Positions 21,401 through 29,950 of a stretch of DNA of 64,000 bases are shown here, piece by piece. Origin of the DNA: Streptomyces sp. SID13726 (GTDB taxonomy: Bacteria > Actinomycetota > Actinomycetes > Streptomycetales > Streptomycetaceae); the NCBI RefSeq assembly GCF_010548375.1, contig NZ_JAAGLY010000001.1:892535-956534 (forward strand). The letters are read 5' to 3'. Both the position numbers and the translations under genes were made by a program. Under the pieces are notes generated by a model. That model was not told the DNA's origin. It did no database searches and saw nothing but the letters and a program-made list of their open reading frames with translations. Every line of letters starts with the position of its first letter. Within the stretch, counting starts at the first letter, position 1.

Positions 21401-23445
21401 GCGGGGACCTCCAGGGGGTCGAGCTTGTTCGCTGTGCGGATCTCGTCGACGATCCGCCCGATGATTCCGGTGATGTCGAAGTCCTTCGGGGTGAACACCG
21501 CGGCCACTCCGGCTGCCCGGAGCTGTTCGGCGTCACCATTCGGGATGATGCCACCGGCGATCACCGGTATATCTGTGGCACCGGCCACACGGAGCCGGTC
21601 CAGGACGTCCGGCACCAGTTGCGCGTGCGAGCCGGACAGGATGGACAGGCCGACCGCGTGCACGTCCTCCGCGAGGGCCGCGTCCACGATCTGCTCAGGG
21701 GTCAGCCGGATGCCCTGGTAGACCACCTCGAAGCCGGCGTCACGCGCGCGCACCGCGATCTGCTCGGCCCCGTTGGAGTGTCCGTCCAGGCCCGGCTTGC
21801 CGACCAGGAAGCGCAGCTTGCCCACGCCGAGGTCCTTGGCGGTCACCTCGACCTTGCGGCGGACGTCGGCCATGGCCGAGCCCTCCTCCGCGGGCACCGC
21901 GACCGGCGCCGAGGAGACGCCCGTGGGCGCCCGGAACTCGCCGAACACCTCCCGCAGCGCCCCGGCCCACTCGCCGGTCGTGGCACCCGCGCGGGCGCAC
22001 TCCAGGGTGGCCTCCATGAGGTTCCCGGTGCCCTTGGCGGCCTCCTTCAGCTTCTCCAGCGCCTTGCAGGGGCGCGGGTGGTTGAAGGGCGGCTGGTAGC
22101 GGGTGTCGCGCCAGTTCTGCAGCCCGGCGATCACGCGGGCCTCGACGGCCGGGTCCACCGTCTGGATCGCGGTGTCCAGGTCGGCCGTCAGCGGGTTCGG
22201 CTCGGTGCCCTCGAAGGCGTTGACACCGATGATCTTCTCCTGGCCGGACTCGATCCGGGCCCGCCGCTCGGCGTGCGAGGAGACCAGCTGCGACTTGAGG
22301 TAGCCGGACTCGACGGCGGCCATCGCGCCGCCCATCTCCTGGATGCGGTCGATCTCCGCGAGCGAGGCCCCGACCAGCTCGTCCACCTTCGCCTCGATGA
22401 CCTTCGAGCCCTCGAAGATGTCCTCGTACTCCAGCAGATCGCTCTCGTACGCCAGCACCTGCTGGATGCGCAGCGACCACTGCTGGTCCCAGGGCCGGGG
22501 CAGGCCCAGCGCCTCGTTCCAGGCCGGCAGCTGGACGGCACGCGCGCGTGCGTCCTTCGAGAGGGTCACGGCCAGCATCTCGAGGACGATCCGCTGGACG
22601 TTGTTCTCCGGCTGCGCCTCGGTCAGCCCGAGGGAGTTGACCTGGACGCCGTACCGGAAACGGCGCTGCTTGGGGTTCTCGATGCCGTAGCGCTCGCGGG
22701 TGACCTGGTCCCAGATGCGGCCGAAGGCGCGCATCTTGCACATCTCCTCGACGAAGCGGACGCCCGCGTTCACGAAGAAGGAGATCCGCGCGACGACATC
22801 GCCCTTGCGGTCCTCCGGGATCTGGCCGGACGCGAACACCGCGTCGAGCACGGCGATCGCGGTCGACATCGCGTACGCGATCTCCTGGACCGGCGTGGCG
22901 CCCGCCTCCTGCAGGTGGTAGCTGCAGATGTTGATCGGGTTCCACTTGGGGATGTTGTTGACCGTGTAGCAGATCATGTCGGTCGTCAGACGGAGCGAAG
23001 GACCCGGCGGGAACACATGCGTGCCCCGCGACAGGTACTCCTTCACGATGTCGTTCTGGGTCGTCCCCTGGAGCTTGGTGATGTCGGCGCCCTGCTCCTC
23101 GGCGACGACCTGGTAGAGCGCCAGCAGCCACATGGCGGTGGCGTTGATCGTCATCGAGGTGTTCATCTGCTCCAGGGGGATGTCCTGGAACAGCCGGCGC
23201 ATGTCACCGAGGTGCGCGATCGGCACGCCGACCCGGCCCACCTCGCCGCGGGCGAGGATGTGGTCGGAGTCGTAGCCGGTCTGCGTCGGCAGGTCGAAGG
23301 CCACGGAGAGCCCTGTCTGCCCCTTGGCGAGGTTGCGCCGGTACAGCTCGTTGGACGCCTCGGCCGTGGAGTGGCCGGCGTACGTGCGCATGAGCCACGG
23401 CCGGTCCTTCTCCCTTGCCCCGTCGGCGTTCTGACGCTCAGTCAT
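21397..23445 (-). CDS. ecm: Ethylmalonyl-CoA mutase (MeaA)
   Basis: 682 aa adenosylcobalamin enzyme, converting (2R)-ethylmalonyl-CoA to (2S)-methylsuccinyl-CoA. A mutase barrel (DLPTQTGYDSDH, 'GLSVAFD') is followed by a linker (near residue 510) and a B12-binding domain; His556 in DGHSNG (554-559) is the lower axial cobalt ligand. It is a single chain, unlike the two-subunit methylmalonyl-CoA mutases. It begins 17 nt after the ccr stop and overlaps mcl by 4 nt. Substrate assignment comes from homology to MeaA and the operon. Confidence 0.92.
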   Translation of the reverse strand: MTERQNADGAREKDRPWLMRTYAGHSTAEASNELYRRNLAKGQTGLSVAFDLPTQTGYDSDHILARGEVGRVGVPIAHLGDMRRLFQDIPLEQMNTSMTINATAMWLLALYQVVAEEQGADITKLQGTTQNDIVKEYLSRGTHVFPPGPSLRLTTDMICYTVNNIPKWNPINICSYHLQEAGATPVQEIAYAMSTAIAVLDAVFASGQIPEDRKGDVVARISFFVNAGVRFVEEMCKMRAFGRIWDQVTRERYGIENPKQRRFRYGVQVNSLGLTEAQPENNVQRIVLEMLAVTLSKDARARAVQLPAWNEALGLPRPWDQQWSLRIQQVLAYESDLLEYEDIFEGSKVIEAKVDELVGASLAEIDRIQEMGGAMAAVESGYLKSQLVSSHAERRARIESGQEKIIGVNAFEGTEPNPLTADLDTAIQTVDPAVEARVIAGLQNWRDTRYQPPFNHPRPCKALEKLKEAAKGTGNLMEATLECARAGATTGEWAGALREVFGEFRAPTGVSSAPVAVPAEEGSAMADVRRKVEVTAKDLGVGKLRFLVGKPGLDGHSNGAEQIAVRARDAGFEVVYQGIRLTPEQIVDAALAEDVHAVGLSILSGSHAQLVPDVLDRLRVAGATDIPVIAGGIIPNGDAEQLRAAGVAAVFTPKDFDITGIIGRIVDEIRTANKLDPLEVPA

Positions 23446-23462
23446 CTATGACCCCGGGTGTC

Positions 23463-24806
23463 TCAGATGTTGCGGAAGCGGTTGATGGCGTCGAGGTGCC
23501 TGGCGCGCATCTCCTCGTCGCGCACGCCCAGGCCCTCCTCGGGGGACAGGCACAGCACGCCGACCTTGCCCTGGTGGAGGTTGCGGTGCACGTCGTAGGC
23601 CGCCTGGCCGGTCTCCTCCAGGGAGTAGACCTTCGACAGGGTCGGGTGGATCTTGCCCTTCGCGATGAGCCGGTTGGCCTCCCAGGCCTCGCGGTAGTTG
23701 GCGAAGTGCGAGCCGATGATCCGCTTCAGCGACATCCACAGGTAGCGGTTGTCGTACTCGTGCATGTAGCCCGAGGTCGAGGCGCAGGTGGTGATGGTGC
23801 CGCCCTTGCGGGTGACGAACACGGAGGCGCCGAAGGTCTCGCGGCCCGGGTGCTCGAAGACGATGTCGATGTCCTCGCCCCCGGTGAGCTCGCGGATGCG
23901 CTTGCCGAAGCGCTTCCACTCCTTGGGGTCCTGGGTCTGCTCGTCCTTCCAGAACCTGTAGCCCTCGGCGTTGCGGTCGATGATCGCCTCGGCGCCCATC
24001 GAGCGGCAGATGTCCGCCTTCTGGTCGCTGGAGACGACACAGATCGGGTTGGCGCCACCGGCGAGCGCGAACTGCGTGGCATACGAGCCGAGTCCACCGC
24101 TCGCGCCCCAGATCAGGACGTTGTCGCCCTGCTTCATGCCGGCGCCGTTGCGGGAGACCAGCTGCCGGTAGGCGGTGGAGTTCACGAGCCCCGGGGCGGC
24201 GGCCTCCTCCCACGACAGGTGGTCGGGCTTCGGCATCAGCTGGTTCGACTTGACCAGCGCGACCTCCGCGAGGCCGCCGAAGTTGGTCTCGAAGCCCCAG
24301 ATCCGCTGCTCGGGGTCGAGCATGGTGTCGTTGTGGCCGTCGCTCGACTCCATCTCGACGCTCAGGCAGTGCGCGACGACCTCGTCACCGGGCTTCCAGG
24401 CGTTGACGCCGGGGCCGGTGCGCAGGACGACGCCCGCGAGGTCGGAGCCGATGATGTGGTACGGCAGGTCGTGGCGCTTGGCCAGGTCGTTGGTGCGGCC
24501 GTAGCGCTCCAGGAACCCGAAGGTCGACAGCGGCTCGAAGATCGAGGTCCACACCGAGTTGTAGTTGACACTCGATGCCATGACGGCGACCAGGGCCTCG
24601 CCCGGGCCCAGTTCGGGCACCGGCACGTCGTCGAGGTGGATCGACTTGCGCGGGTCCTTGTCGCGGGATTCCAGGCCCGCGAACATCTCCGTCTCGTCCT
24701 TGTGCACGGTGATCGCGCGGTACGACTCGGGGAGCGGCAGGGCGGCGAAGTCGGCCGGAGTCGAGTCCGGCGACTGGATCGCTTCCAGGATGTCCTTGGT
24801 GGTCAC
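23463..24806 (-). CDS. ccr: Crotonyl-CoA carboxylase/reductase
   Basis: 447 aa medium-chain dehydrogenase. Reductively carboxylates crotonyl-CoA with NADPH and CO2 to ethylmalonyl-CoA, both the key step of acetyl-CoA assimilation and the source of ethylmalonyl extender units. The NADPH-binding GASGGLGSYA (234-243) is clear; Asn81, Phe172, Glu173 and His367 correspond to the CO2-binding residues described in Kitasatospora CCR. GTG 24806 is chosen for the GGAGG 6 nt upstream; a longer frame upstream is basic, repetitive and unsupported. First gene of the five-gene operon. Confidence 0.95.
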   Translation of the reverse strand: MTTKDILEAIQSPDSTPADFAALPLPESYRAITVHKDETEMFAGLESRDKDPRKSIHLDDVPVPELGPGEALVAVMASSVNYNSVWTSIFEPLSTFGFLERYGRTNDLAKRHDLPYHIIGSDLAGVVLRTGPGVNAWKPGDEVVAHCLSVEMESSDGHNDTMLDPEQRIWGFETNFGGLAEVALVKSNQLMPKPDHLSWEEAAAPGLVNSTAYRQLVSRNGAGMKQGDNVLIWGASGGLGSYATQFALAGGANPICVVSSDQKADICRSMGAEAIIDRNAEGYRFWKDEQTQDPKEWKRFGKRIRELTGGEDIDIVFEHPGRETFGASVFVTRKGGTITTCASTSGYMHEYDNRYLWMSLKRIIGSHFANYREAWEANRLIAKGKIHPTLSKVYSLEETGQAAYDVHRNLHQGKVGVLCLSPEEGLGVRDEEMRARHLDAINRFRNI

Positions 24807-24941
24807 GGTGTTGCCTCCGGCGATACGCGTCCTGAGGGAGGGACGCTGAGGGTTACGTCGGTGCCGTCGGTTCGGCGGTGGTGGTGCTCGGCAGCGCTTT
24901 GTGGCGCGGGAGGTTGCCTGTGACGCAGGCGTCCGGACGGC

Positions 24942-24958
24942 CAAGCCGGTAAGGCTTG
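24942..24958. promoter_or_regulatory. Inverted repeat in the ccr leader
   Basis: CAAGCC - GGTAA - GGCTTG, 6-bp arms, just downstream of the predicted ccr start site. It could be an operator or a leader hairpin. GTCCGGAC, a second short palindrome, lies at 24931-24938. Confidence 0.3.
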
Positions 24959-24979
24959 TCGGGACAGCCGGACACCCTC

Positions 24980-25008
24980 AACGTAAGACACCGCGTGCCA
25001 CCGTGCAA
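24980..25008 (-). promoter_or_regulatory. Candidate ccr operon promoter
   Basis: On the - strand TTGCAC (25008-25003), 17-nt spacer, TACGTT (24985-24980). It would give a leader of about 165 nt before GTG 24806. Motif match only. Confidence 0.45.
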
Positions 25009-25049
25009 GGCACTGAGTGCCAGAGATTGCTCTCAGGTGAAATCTTTAC

Positions 25050-25081
25050 GTAACAAATGAGCGATGATCGATCATTGTTAC
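25050..25081. promoter_or_regulatory. AT-rich nested dyad upstream of ccr
   Basis: Outer arms GTAACAA(A)TGA and TCATTGTTAC enclose the perfect 12-bp palindrome ATGATCGATCAT (25064-25075). The site lies 42 bp upstream of the ccr -35 box and 14 bp after the end of the CdaR-type gene. It is unusually AT-rich. It may be a regulator-binding site for ccr or a terminator of the upstream gene; the nested palindrome favours protein binding. Confidence 0.45.
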
Positions 25082-25094
25082 CGGCAAGTAGGTA

Positions 25095-26222
25095 CTAAAG
25101 GGCATCAGCCAGACACGCCAGATACAGCGCCATCGCCGTCCGTGGCTCCCGCACCCCGCGCCCGCTCAGCTCCTCGATCCTCGCCAGCCGGTACAGCAGC
25201 GTGTTCCGGTGGATCGCCAGCCGCTCCGCCGTCCGCACCAGCCGGAACCCGCACTCCGCCCACGCGATCAGCGTCTCCCGGGTGACCGGCCAGTCCTCCC
25301 GCTCGCGCACTCCCGCGAGCAGCACGGCCGCATACCGGGCGCGTTCCTGCCGTACGACGGACGCCACCAGCTGGGGCACACGCAGCTCGGTGACGTCGAA
25401 CACCCGGCCGTCCGGATCGAGCCGGGGCCCGGCACGCAGTGCCAGCGCTGCGTCCCGGTACGAGTCGTGCATCCCGGTGATGCCCCGGCCCGGTTCGCCG
25501 ATTCCGGCCCACGCGTCGGCCCCGTGCCGCTCGGCGACGCGCTCGACCAGGGCGTGGCACCGCCCGACGAGCCCCGCGCCCCCGGCCCGCAGTACCAGGT
25601 ACCGCCCGGCCGCCAGCTCGCCGGCCACGTCCTGGCCGCCGTCGAACACCTCCCGCACGGTCCGCAGCAACGACAGCCGGGACACCCCGCCCGCCCGGAC
25701 GTCCAGCACCACCGCGGCACGCGGCCGCCCCGGATCCACCCCCAGCTCGCCGAGCCGCGCCTCCACCGTCTCGGCGTCGACCACGTCCGGGTCGTAGAGC
25801 GCGATGTCCCGCACGCAGTCGTCGACCGCCCGCTCGTGCAGCAGCCGGGAGCGCAGCAGCGCGGCCTCCTCCAGCAGGATCTCGGTCTGCCGCTGCACCA
25901 CCAGGCCGAAGCGGCGCACCTCCTCCGGCTCACCGGTCAGACAGACCGTGCCGACCGCCTCCGCACCGACGATGATCGGCAGACTGGTGCCGGGCAGCAC
26001 CCCGCGCAGCCGTCCGGCCTGCTCGGCGGTGTGGGTGGCCGGGCGCCGGGTGCGCAGCACCTCGTACGACGCCTCGTGGACCGTGCCGAGACGGCCGGTG
26101 TCGCCGCAGCCGATCACGACGGCCTCGCGGTCGGTGATCAGCACGTTGAAGCCCGTGATGCGCCCGATGTCGCAGGCGATCTCCTGCGCGAGCGCGGGGG
26201 TGAGCACGTCGGCCGCTGCCAT
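25095..26222 (-). CDS. CdaR/PucR-family transcriptional regulator
   Basis: 375 aa. The N-terminal 130 residues (LTPALAQEIACDIGRITGFN...VIGCGDTGRLGTVHEAS) match the sugar-diacid recognition domain of CdaR proteins; the C-terminus is the PucR/CdaR helix-turn-helix (TAERLAIHRNTLLYRLARIE). Expected effector: a small dicarboxylate or hydroxy-acid such as a glycerate-type compound. It is divergent from an MFS transporter/FAD oxidoreductase pair, its likely target, and lies upstream of ccr in the same direction. ATG 26222 has no Shine-Dalgarno but a TACCTT -10 box 6 nt upstream. Confidence 0.85.
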   Translation of the reverse strand: MAAADVLTPALAQEIACDIGRITGFNVLITDREAVVIGCGDTGRLGTVHEASYEVLRTRRPATHTAEQAGRLRGVLPGTSLPIIVGAEAVGTVCLTGEPEEVRRFGLVVQRQTEILLEEAALLRSRLLHERAVDDCVRDIALYDPDVVDAETVEARLGELGVDPGRPRAAVVLDVRAGGVSRLSLLRTVREVFDGGQDVAGELAAGRYLVLRAGGAGLVGRCHALVERVAERHGADAWAGIGEPGRGITGMHDSYRDAALALRAGPRLDPDGRVFDVTELRVPQLVASVVRQERARYAAVLLAGVREREDWPVTRETLIAWAECGFRLVRTAERLAIHRNTLLYRLARIEELSGRGVREPRTAMALYLACLADAL

Positions 26223-26228
26223 GGACGG

Positions 26229-26234
26229 AAGGTA
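26229..26234 (-). promoter_or_regulatory. -10 box of leaderless CdaR-type gene
   Basis: TACCTT on the - strand, 6 nt before the ATG at 26222. It faces a second leaderless promoter on the + strand in the same 95-bp gap. Confidence 0.45.
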
Positions 26235-26303
26235 CAGCGACGGCCCGGAATCAGGGGAGGCCGATCGTGCACTTCGTACGATGACGACTCCGCCACCGGT
26301 CCC

Positions 26304-26309
26304 TACCTT
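26304..26309 (+). promoter_or_regulatory. -10 box of leaderless MFS transporter gene
   Basis: TACCTT, 8 nt before ATG 26318, with TGACGA 16 nt upstream as a weak -35. No ribosome binding site is present. Confidence 0.4.
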
Positions 26310-26317
26310 TTTCGGCC

Positions 26318-27679
26318 ATGTCCCCCTCACTCGAGAAGTCCCGGCCCACCAGAACCCTCCCCCAGAGGGGGTACCCCCAGCTGATCACCCTCTACGCGGG
26401 CGGCGGTGAGTTCTGCGACGGCTACATCCTCAGCATCATCGGCGTCGCGCTCCCGCTCGTCAGCAGCGACTTCGACCTCGGCTCCACCATGTCAGGCCTC
26501 GTCGGATCGGCCTCGCTGATCGGCATGTTCGTCGGCGGACTCGTCTTCGGGTACGTCACCGACCGCATCGGCCGGCAGAAGGTGTACCTCCTCGACATCA
26601 CCGCGTTCATCGTGCTGTCGGTCGCCCAGTACTTCGCGCCCGACGCCTGGACGCTCACCCTGCTCAGGTTCGCCATGGGCATCGCGATCGGCGCCGACTT
26701 CGCCATCGCGGGCACCATCGCCTCCGAGTTCGCGCCCCGCAAGTCACGGGGGCCGCTGCTCGTCGTCATGGTCACCATGTGGTCGGTGGGCGCGGCGACC
26801 GCGTACGTCGTCGGCTGGCTCATGATGCGCTCCGGGCACGACGACTGGCGCTGGATGATGGCCAGCAGCGCGATCCCGGCCGCGCTGATCCTGCTGCTCC
26901 GCTTCGGCACCCCCGAGTCCCCGCGCTGGCTGATGAACCAGGGCCGGACCGCGGAGGCCCAGCAGGTGGTCCGCCAAATGCTGGGCCCGGACGCCGACTT
27001 GAGCGACCTGGAGGCCGAGACCACCAACCGCAGCCGCTACACCGACATCTTCCAGGGCGTCTATCTCCGCCGCACGATCTTCGTGGGGGTCTTCTGGGCC
27101 TGCCAGTTGCTCCCGATCTACGCCATCACGACCTACGAGCCGACCATCCTGACCTCCCTCGGCCTGGAGCACGGCAACAGCGCCTACCTCGGCTCGGTCG
27201 CGCTCCAGATCTTCTACATCCTGGGCTCGCTCTCCGGGATCCTCTTCGTCAACAGGGGCCGCAGACCACTGCTGTTGTGGAGTTTCGCACTGTCGGCGGT
27301 CCCGCTTCTCGCCCTGTCCTTGCTCGCCGATCCGAGCCCGGCGGCCGTCCTGGTCCTGTTCGCGGTGTTCGGGGTGGCGTCCTTCTCCAGCCAGTGCCTC
27401 CAGGCCATCTATCCCTCGGAGTTGTTCCCGACGGGCGTCCGCGCCACCGCCAACGGCTTCGCGACCGGGGCGAGTCGAATCGGCGCCGCGATCGGCACAT
27501 GGGGCGCCCCGGTGGTCCTCGGCCACAGTACCCGGCTCGCGATGTTCCTCGGTGCGCTGATCTGCGGGGTCGGCTGGCTGGTGTCCTACCGCCTGGCCCC
27601 CGAGACCAGCGGCAAGAGCCTCGCGGAGTCGAGCGGCGACGGCACGGTCGTCGCCCCGGCCGTGAAGGAGCTCTCGTGA
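26318..27679 (+). CDS. MFS metabolite:proton symporter
   Basis: 453 aa, 12 membrane segments, sugar-porter/metabolite:H+ symporter branch: DRIGRQKVYLLD between helices 2 and 3, PESPRWLMNQGR after helix 6 and PSELFPTGVRATANGFATGASR in the second half. Substrate probably a small organic acid, sugar acid or amino acid imported for the oxidoreductase encoded next (GTGA overlap). The divergent CdaR-type gene, which recognises diacids, points the same way. Confidence 0.85.
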   Translation: MSPSLEKSRPTRTLPQRGYPQLITLYAGGGEFCDGYILSIIGVALPLVSSDFDLGSTMSGLVGSASLIGMFVGGLVFGYVTDRIGRQKVYLLDITAFIVLSVAQYFAPDAWTLTLLRFAMGIAIGADFAIAGTIASEFAPRKSRGPLLVVMVTMWSVGAATAYVVGWLMMRSGHDDWRWMMASSAIPAALILLLRFGTPESPRWLMNQGRTAEAQQVVRQMLGPDADLSDLEAETTNRSRYTDIFQGVYLRRTIFVGVFWACQLLPIYAITTYEPTILTSLGLEHGNSAYLGSVALQIFYILGSLSGILFVNRGRRPLLLWSFALSAVPLLALSLLADPSPAAVLVLFAVFGVASFSSQCLQAIYPSELFPTGVRATANGFATGASRIGAAIGTWGAPVVLGHSTRLAMFLGALICGVGWLVSYRLAPETSGKSLAESSGDGTVVAPAVKELS

Positions 27680-28905
27680 CCCCCTCCTCCGTCCTGATCG
27701 TCGGCGGCGGAGTCGTCGGCCTGGCCTGCGCCCACTATCTGGGCCGGGCCGGGCTGGGGGTCACCGTCCTGGAACGCGACCGCCTCGGCAGCGGAGCCTC
27801 CCGCGGCAACGCCGGCGAGGTCTGCCCCGACCTGGTCGAACCGCTGGGCGCACCGGAAGTGGCGAGGAAGGCGGTGACCGGCCTGTTCCGCCCGACGAGC
27901 CCCCTGTGGATCAACCCGGTCCCCAGCCTCCCGCTCCTGCGCTTCCTGACCCGCCTGGGACTGCACAGCACGTGTCATCGCTACGGCACCGGCGCCGCGT
28001 CCCTCGCCGCGCTCGCCGAGGACACGTTCACGCTGTTCGAGGAACTGGAGGCGCTCGGCGTGGACGGCGGGGCGGCGAAGGAGGGATTCCTGTTCGCGTA
28101 CCCGTCGGAGGAGGAGGCGGCGCACGGGCTGGCGGGGTTTCGCGGGCTGGGGGCGCCGGTGGGGGAGCTGCTGCGAGGGTCCGCCCTGGTGGAGACGGAG
28201 CCCGCGCTGGGTCCCGCGGCCCGCGCGGGCTTCCTCGTGGAGCGCCAATGGTCCCTGGACCCCGGCCAGTTCGTGGACACGCTCACGGAACGGCTCCGCC
28301 GGGACGGGGCCGAACTGGTGGAGGGGGCGCGCGTGACCGCCGTACGGGACGACGGGGGCCGCGCGGAGGTCCGTACGACCGCCGGGACGTACACGGCGGA
28401 CACGGTGGTCCTGGCGGCCGGGGTGTGGTCCCGGGAGCTGTGCCGCTCGCTCGGCGTACGGATCGACCTCGCGGCCGGGAAGGGGTACAGCTTCTCTGTC
28501 CCGACGGACCGGCTTCCGAGTCGGCTGGTCCACCTGGGGGCGGCGAAGGCGGTGCTGACGCCCCTGGGCAAGGGCGTCCGGGTGGCCGGAACCATGGAGT
28601 TCGACCGCGACCCGGACCGCTTCCGGCAGGGCCGGGTGGAGGCGCTGGTCGCGGCGGCACGGCCGTATTTGCCGGGCGCGGATTGGGCCCGTAGAGAGCA
28701 GGAGTGGATGGGTCCCCGCCCGATGACCCCGGACGGTCTTCCTCTGATCGGCCCGGTGCCGGGTCACCCCCGTGTCCTGCTGGCGACCGGCCACAACATG
28801 CTGGGTCTGATGCTGGCTCCGGCGACGGGACGACTTGTCACCGGGTTGGTGACGGGTCAGGCGTCCCCCGGACTTGCGGCGAAATTCTCACTGACTCGGA
28901 GGTGA
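27676..28905 (+). CDS. FAD-dependent D-amino-acid dehydrogenase-like oxidoreductase (DadA type)
   Basis: 409 aa. FAD-binding VLIVGGGVVGLACAHYLG (6-23) and ERDRLGSGASRGNAG identify the DAO/DadA superfamily; the C-terminal MTPDGLPLIGPVPGH and ATGHNMLGLMLAPATG complete the FAD site. It oxidises an amine, amino acid or hydroxy-acid; the true substrate is not visible. GTG 27676 overlaps the transporter stop, so uptake and oxidation are coupled. Confidence 0.83.
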   Translation: MTPSSVLIVGGGVVGLACAHYLGRAGLGVTVLERDRLGSGASRGNAGEVCPDLVEPLGAPEVARKAVTGLFRPTSPLWINPVPSLPLLRFLTRLGLHSTCHRYGTGAASLAALAEDTFTLFEELEALGVDGGAAKEGFLFAYPSEEEAAHGLAGFRGLGAPVGELLRGSALVETEPALGPAARAGFLVERQWSLDPGQFVDTLTERLRRDGAELVEGARVTAVRDDGGRAEVRTTAGTYTADTVVLAAGVWSRELCRSLGVRIDLAAGKGYSFSVPTDRLPSRLVHLGAAKAVLTPLGKGVRVAGTMEFDRDPDRFRQGRVEALVAAARPYLPGADWARREQEWMGPRPMTPDGLPLIGPVPGHPRVLLATGHNMLGLMLAPATGRLVTGLVTGQASPGLAAKFSLTRR

Positions 28906-28949
28906 TGCTCTTAGGGGCGCGGGGCTGTATCGATGTGCGGCTCCGCCGC

Positions 28950-28970
28950 GTGGGCGCGACCAGCGCCCAC
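28950..28970. terminator. Bidirectional terminator between convergent genes
   Basis: GTGGGCGC (28950-28957) and GCGCCCAC (28963-28970) form an 8-bp stem with loop GACCA between the DadA-type and TetR-type genes, which converge here. Confidence 0.5.
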
Positions 28971-28983
28971 TCACCCGCACCCG

Positions 28984-29793
28984 TCAACGTTCCTTGAGCG
29001 CCTGCTCAATAGCCCGCATCACTTCATCAAGCGGCGCATCCGTCCGAGCGACAGTGACCAACACCTCGCCCTGAGACGTCACCGAAGCAGGAGCCGGCCG
29101 GGGCGAGGCGTCCCGCCCCGCCCCGATACCCGTCCCGAAAGTCTTCCGCACGATCGAGAACGCATGATCCAACTGCGCCTCCACATCCCCCTGCCCACCC
29201 GCCCGCAGCCACCGCCTGAGCACATGGTTGTGAGCCGTGACCACGGCCGACGCGGCGACCTCCGCCAGCAGCGGATCGTCGTTCGCGTCGTCGTCATGCG
29301 CGTGCTCGTCGAAGTGCCCGAGCAGATACCGCGTGAACAACCGCTCGTACCGGGCCACGGACGCGATCTCCGCCTCCCGCAGCGTCGGCACCTCGCGCGT
29401 CAGCTTGTAGCGGGCGACCGAGATCTCCGGCCGGGCCGCGTACATCTTCATGACTTCCTTGATGCCACGGCACACCGTGTCGAGCGGATGCTCGTGCGCG
29501 GGCGCCGCGTTGAGCACCGACTCCGCCCGGATCAGCGTGTCGTCGTGGTCGGGGAAGATCGCCTCTTCCTTGGACCGGAAGTGGCGGAAGAAGGTGCGGC
29601 GGGCGACCCCGGCCGCGGCCGCGATCTCGTCGACGGTGGTGGCCTCGTACCCCTTGGTGGAGAACAGCTCCATCGCGGCGGCCGCCAGTTCACGGCGCAT
29701 CTTGAGCCGCTGGGCGGCCGCGCGACTGCCTGCGGCACTTTCCGGCGCGTCGGGCGTGGCTGGTGTACGGGAGGACTTGGCGGGCTGGGGCAT
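28984..29793 (-). CDS. TetR-family transcriptional regulator
   Basis: 269 aa. The DNA-binding domain is near residues 30-85 (ELFSTKGYEATTVDEIAAAA followed by GVARRTFFRHFRSKEEAIF); the remainder is a ligand-binding helical domain plus a C-terminal ~45-residue extension (SVTSQGEVLVTVARTDAPLD) unusual for the family. ATG 29793 has a TACGTT -10 box 6 nt upstream, so leaderless. A 14-bp dyad lies directly upstream of the -10, consistent with autorepression. Its neighbours make acyl-CoA metabolism a plausible regulon; the ligand is unknown. Confidence 0.87.
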   Translation of the reverse strand: MPQPAKSSRTPATPDAPESAAGSRAAAQRLKMRRELAAAAMELFSTKGYEATTVDEIAAAAGVARRTFFRHFRSKEEAIFPDHDDTLIRAESVLNAAPAHEHPLDTVCRGIKEVMKMYAARPEISVARYKLTREVPTLREAEIASVARYERLFTRYLLGHFDEHAHDDDANDDPLLAEVAASAVVTAHNHVLRRWLRAGGQGDVEAQLDHAFSIVRKTFGTGIGAGRDASPRPAPASVTSQGEVLVTVARTDAPLDEVMRAIEQALKER

Positions 29794-29799
29794 GCCCCG

Positions 29800-29805
29800 A
29801 ACGTA
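29800..29805 (-). promoter_or_regulatory. -10 box of leaderless tetR-type gene
   Basis: TACGTT on the - strand, 6 nt before ATG 29793. Confidence 0.4.
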
Positions 29806-29819
29806 CTGCATGTATGCAG
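29806..29819. promoter_or_regulatory. Probable TetR-type operator
   Basis: CTGCAT - GT - ATGCAG lies immediately upstream of the -10 box, inside the promoter spacer. A protein bound here would block RNA polymerase, which suits autorepression by the TetR-type protein. Confidence 0.45.
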
Positions 29820-29888
29820 GATGATGCGCGTGTCCGGGGTTCCCCCCGCCCGGGACGGACGGGGGGCCGCCGGTCCCCGGCGGGGGAA

Positions 29889-29909
29889 GGCTGCTCGGGT
29901 CGAGCAGCC
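29889..29909 (-). terminator. Terminator of the 3-hydroxybutyryl-CoA dehydrogenase gene
   Basis: A 9-bp stem (29889-29897 with 29901-29909) with a GGT loop lies 41 nt after the stop codon. Confidence 0.55.
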
Positions 29910-29950
29910 CGCCCCAGTCCTCACCGCCTCTGAACCAGTCGCCGACCCGC

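Noticed and set aside
24807..24944. N-terminal extension of ccr
   Set aside because: Arg/Pro-rich and unlike known CCR starts; GTG 24806 has GGAGG at proper distance.
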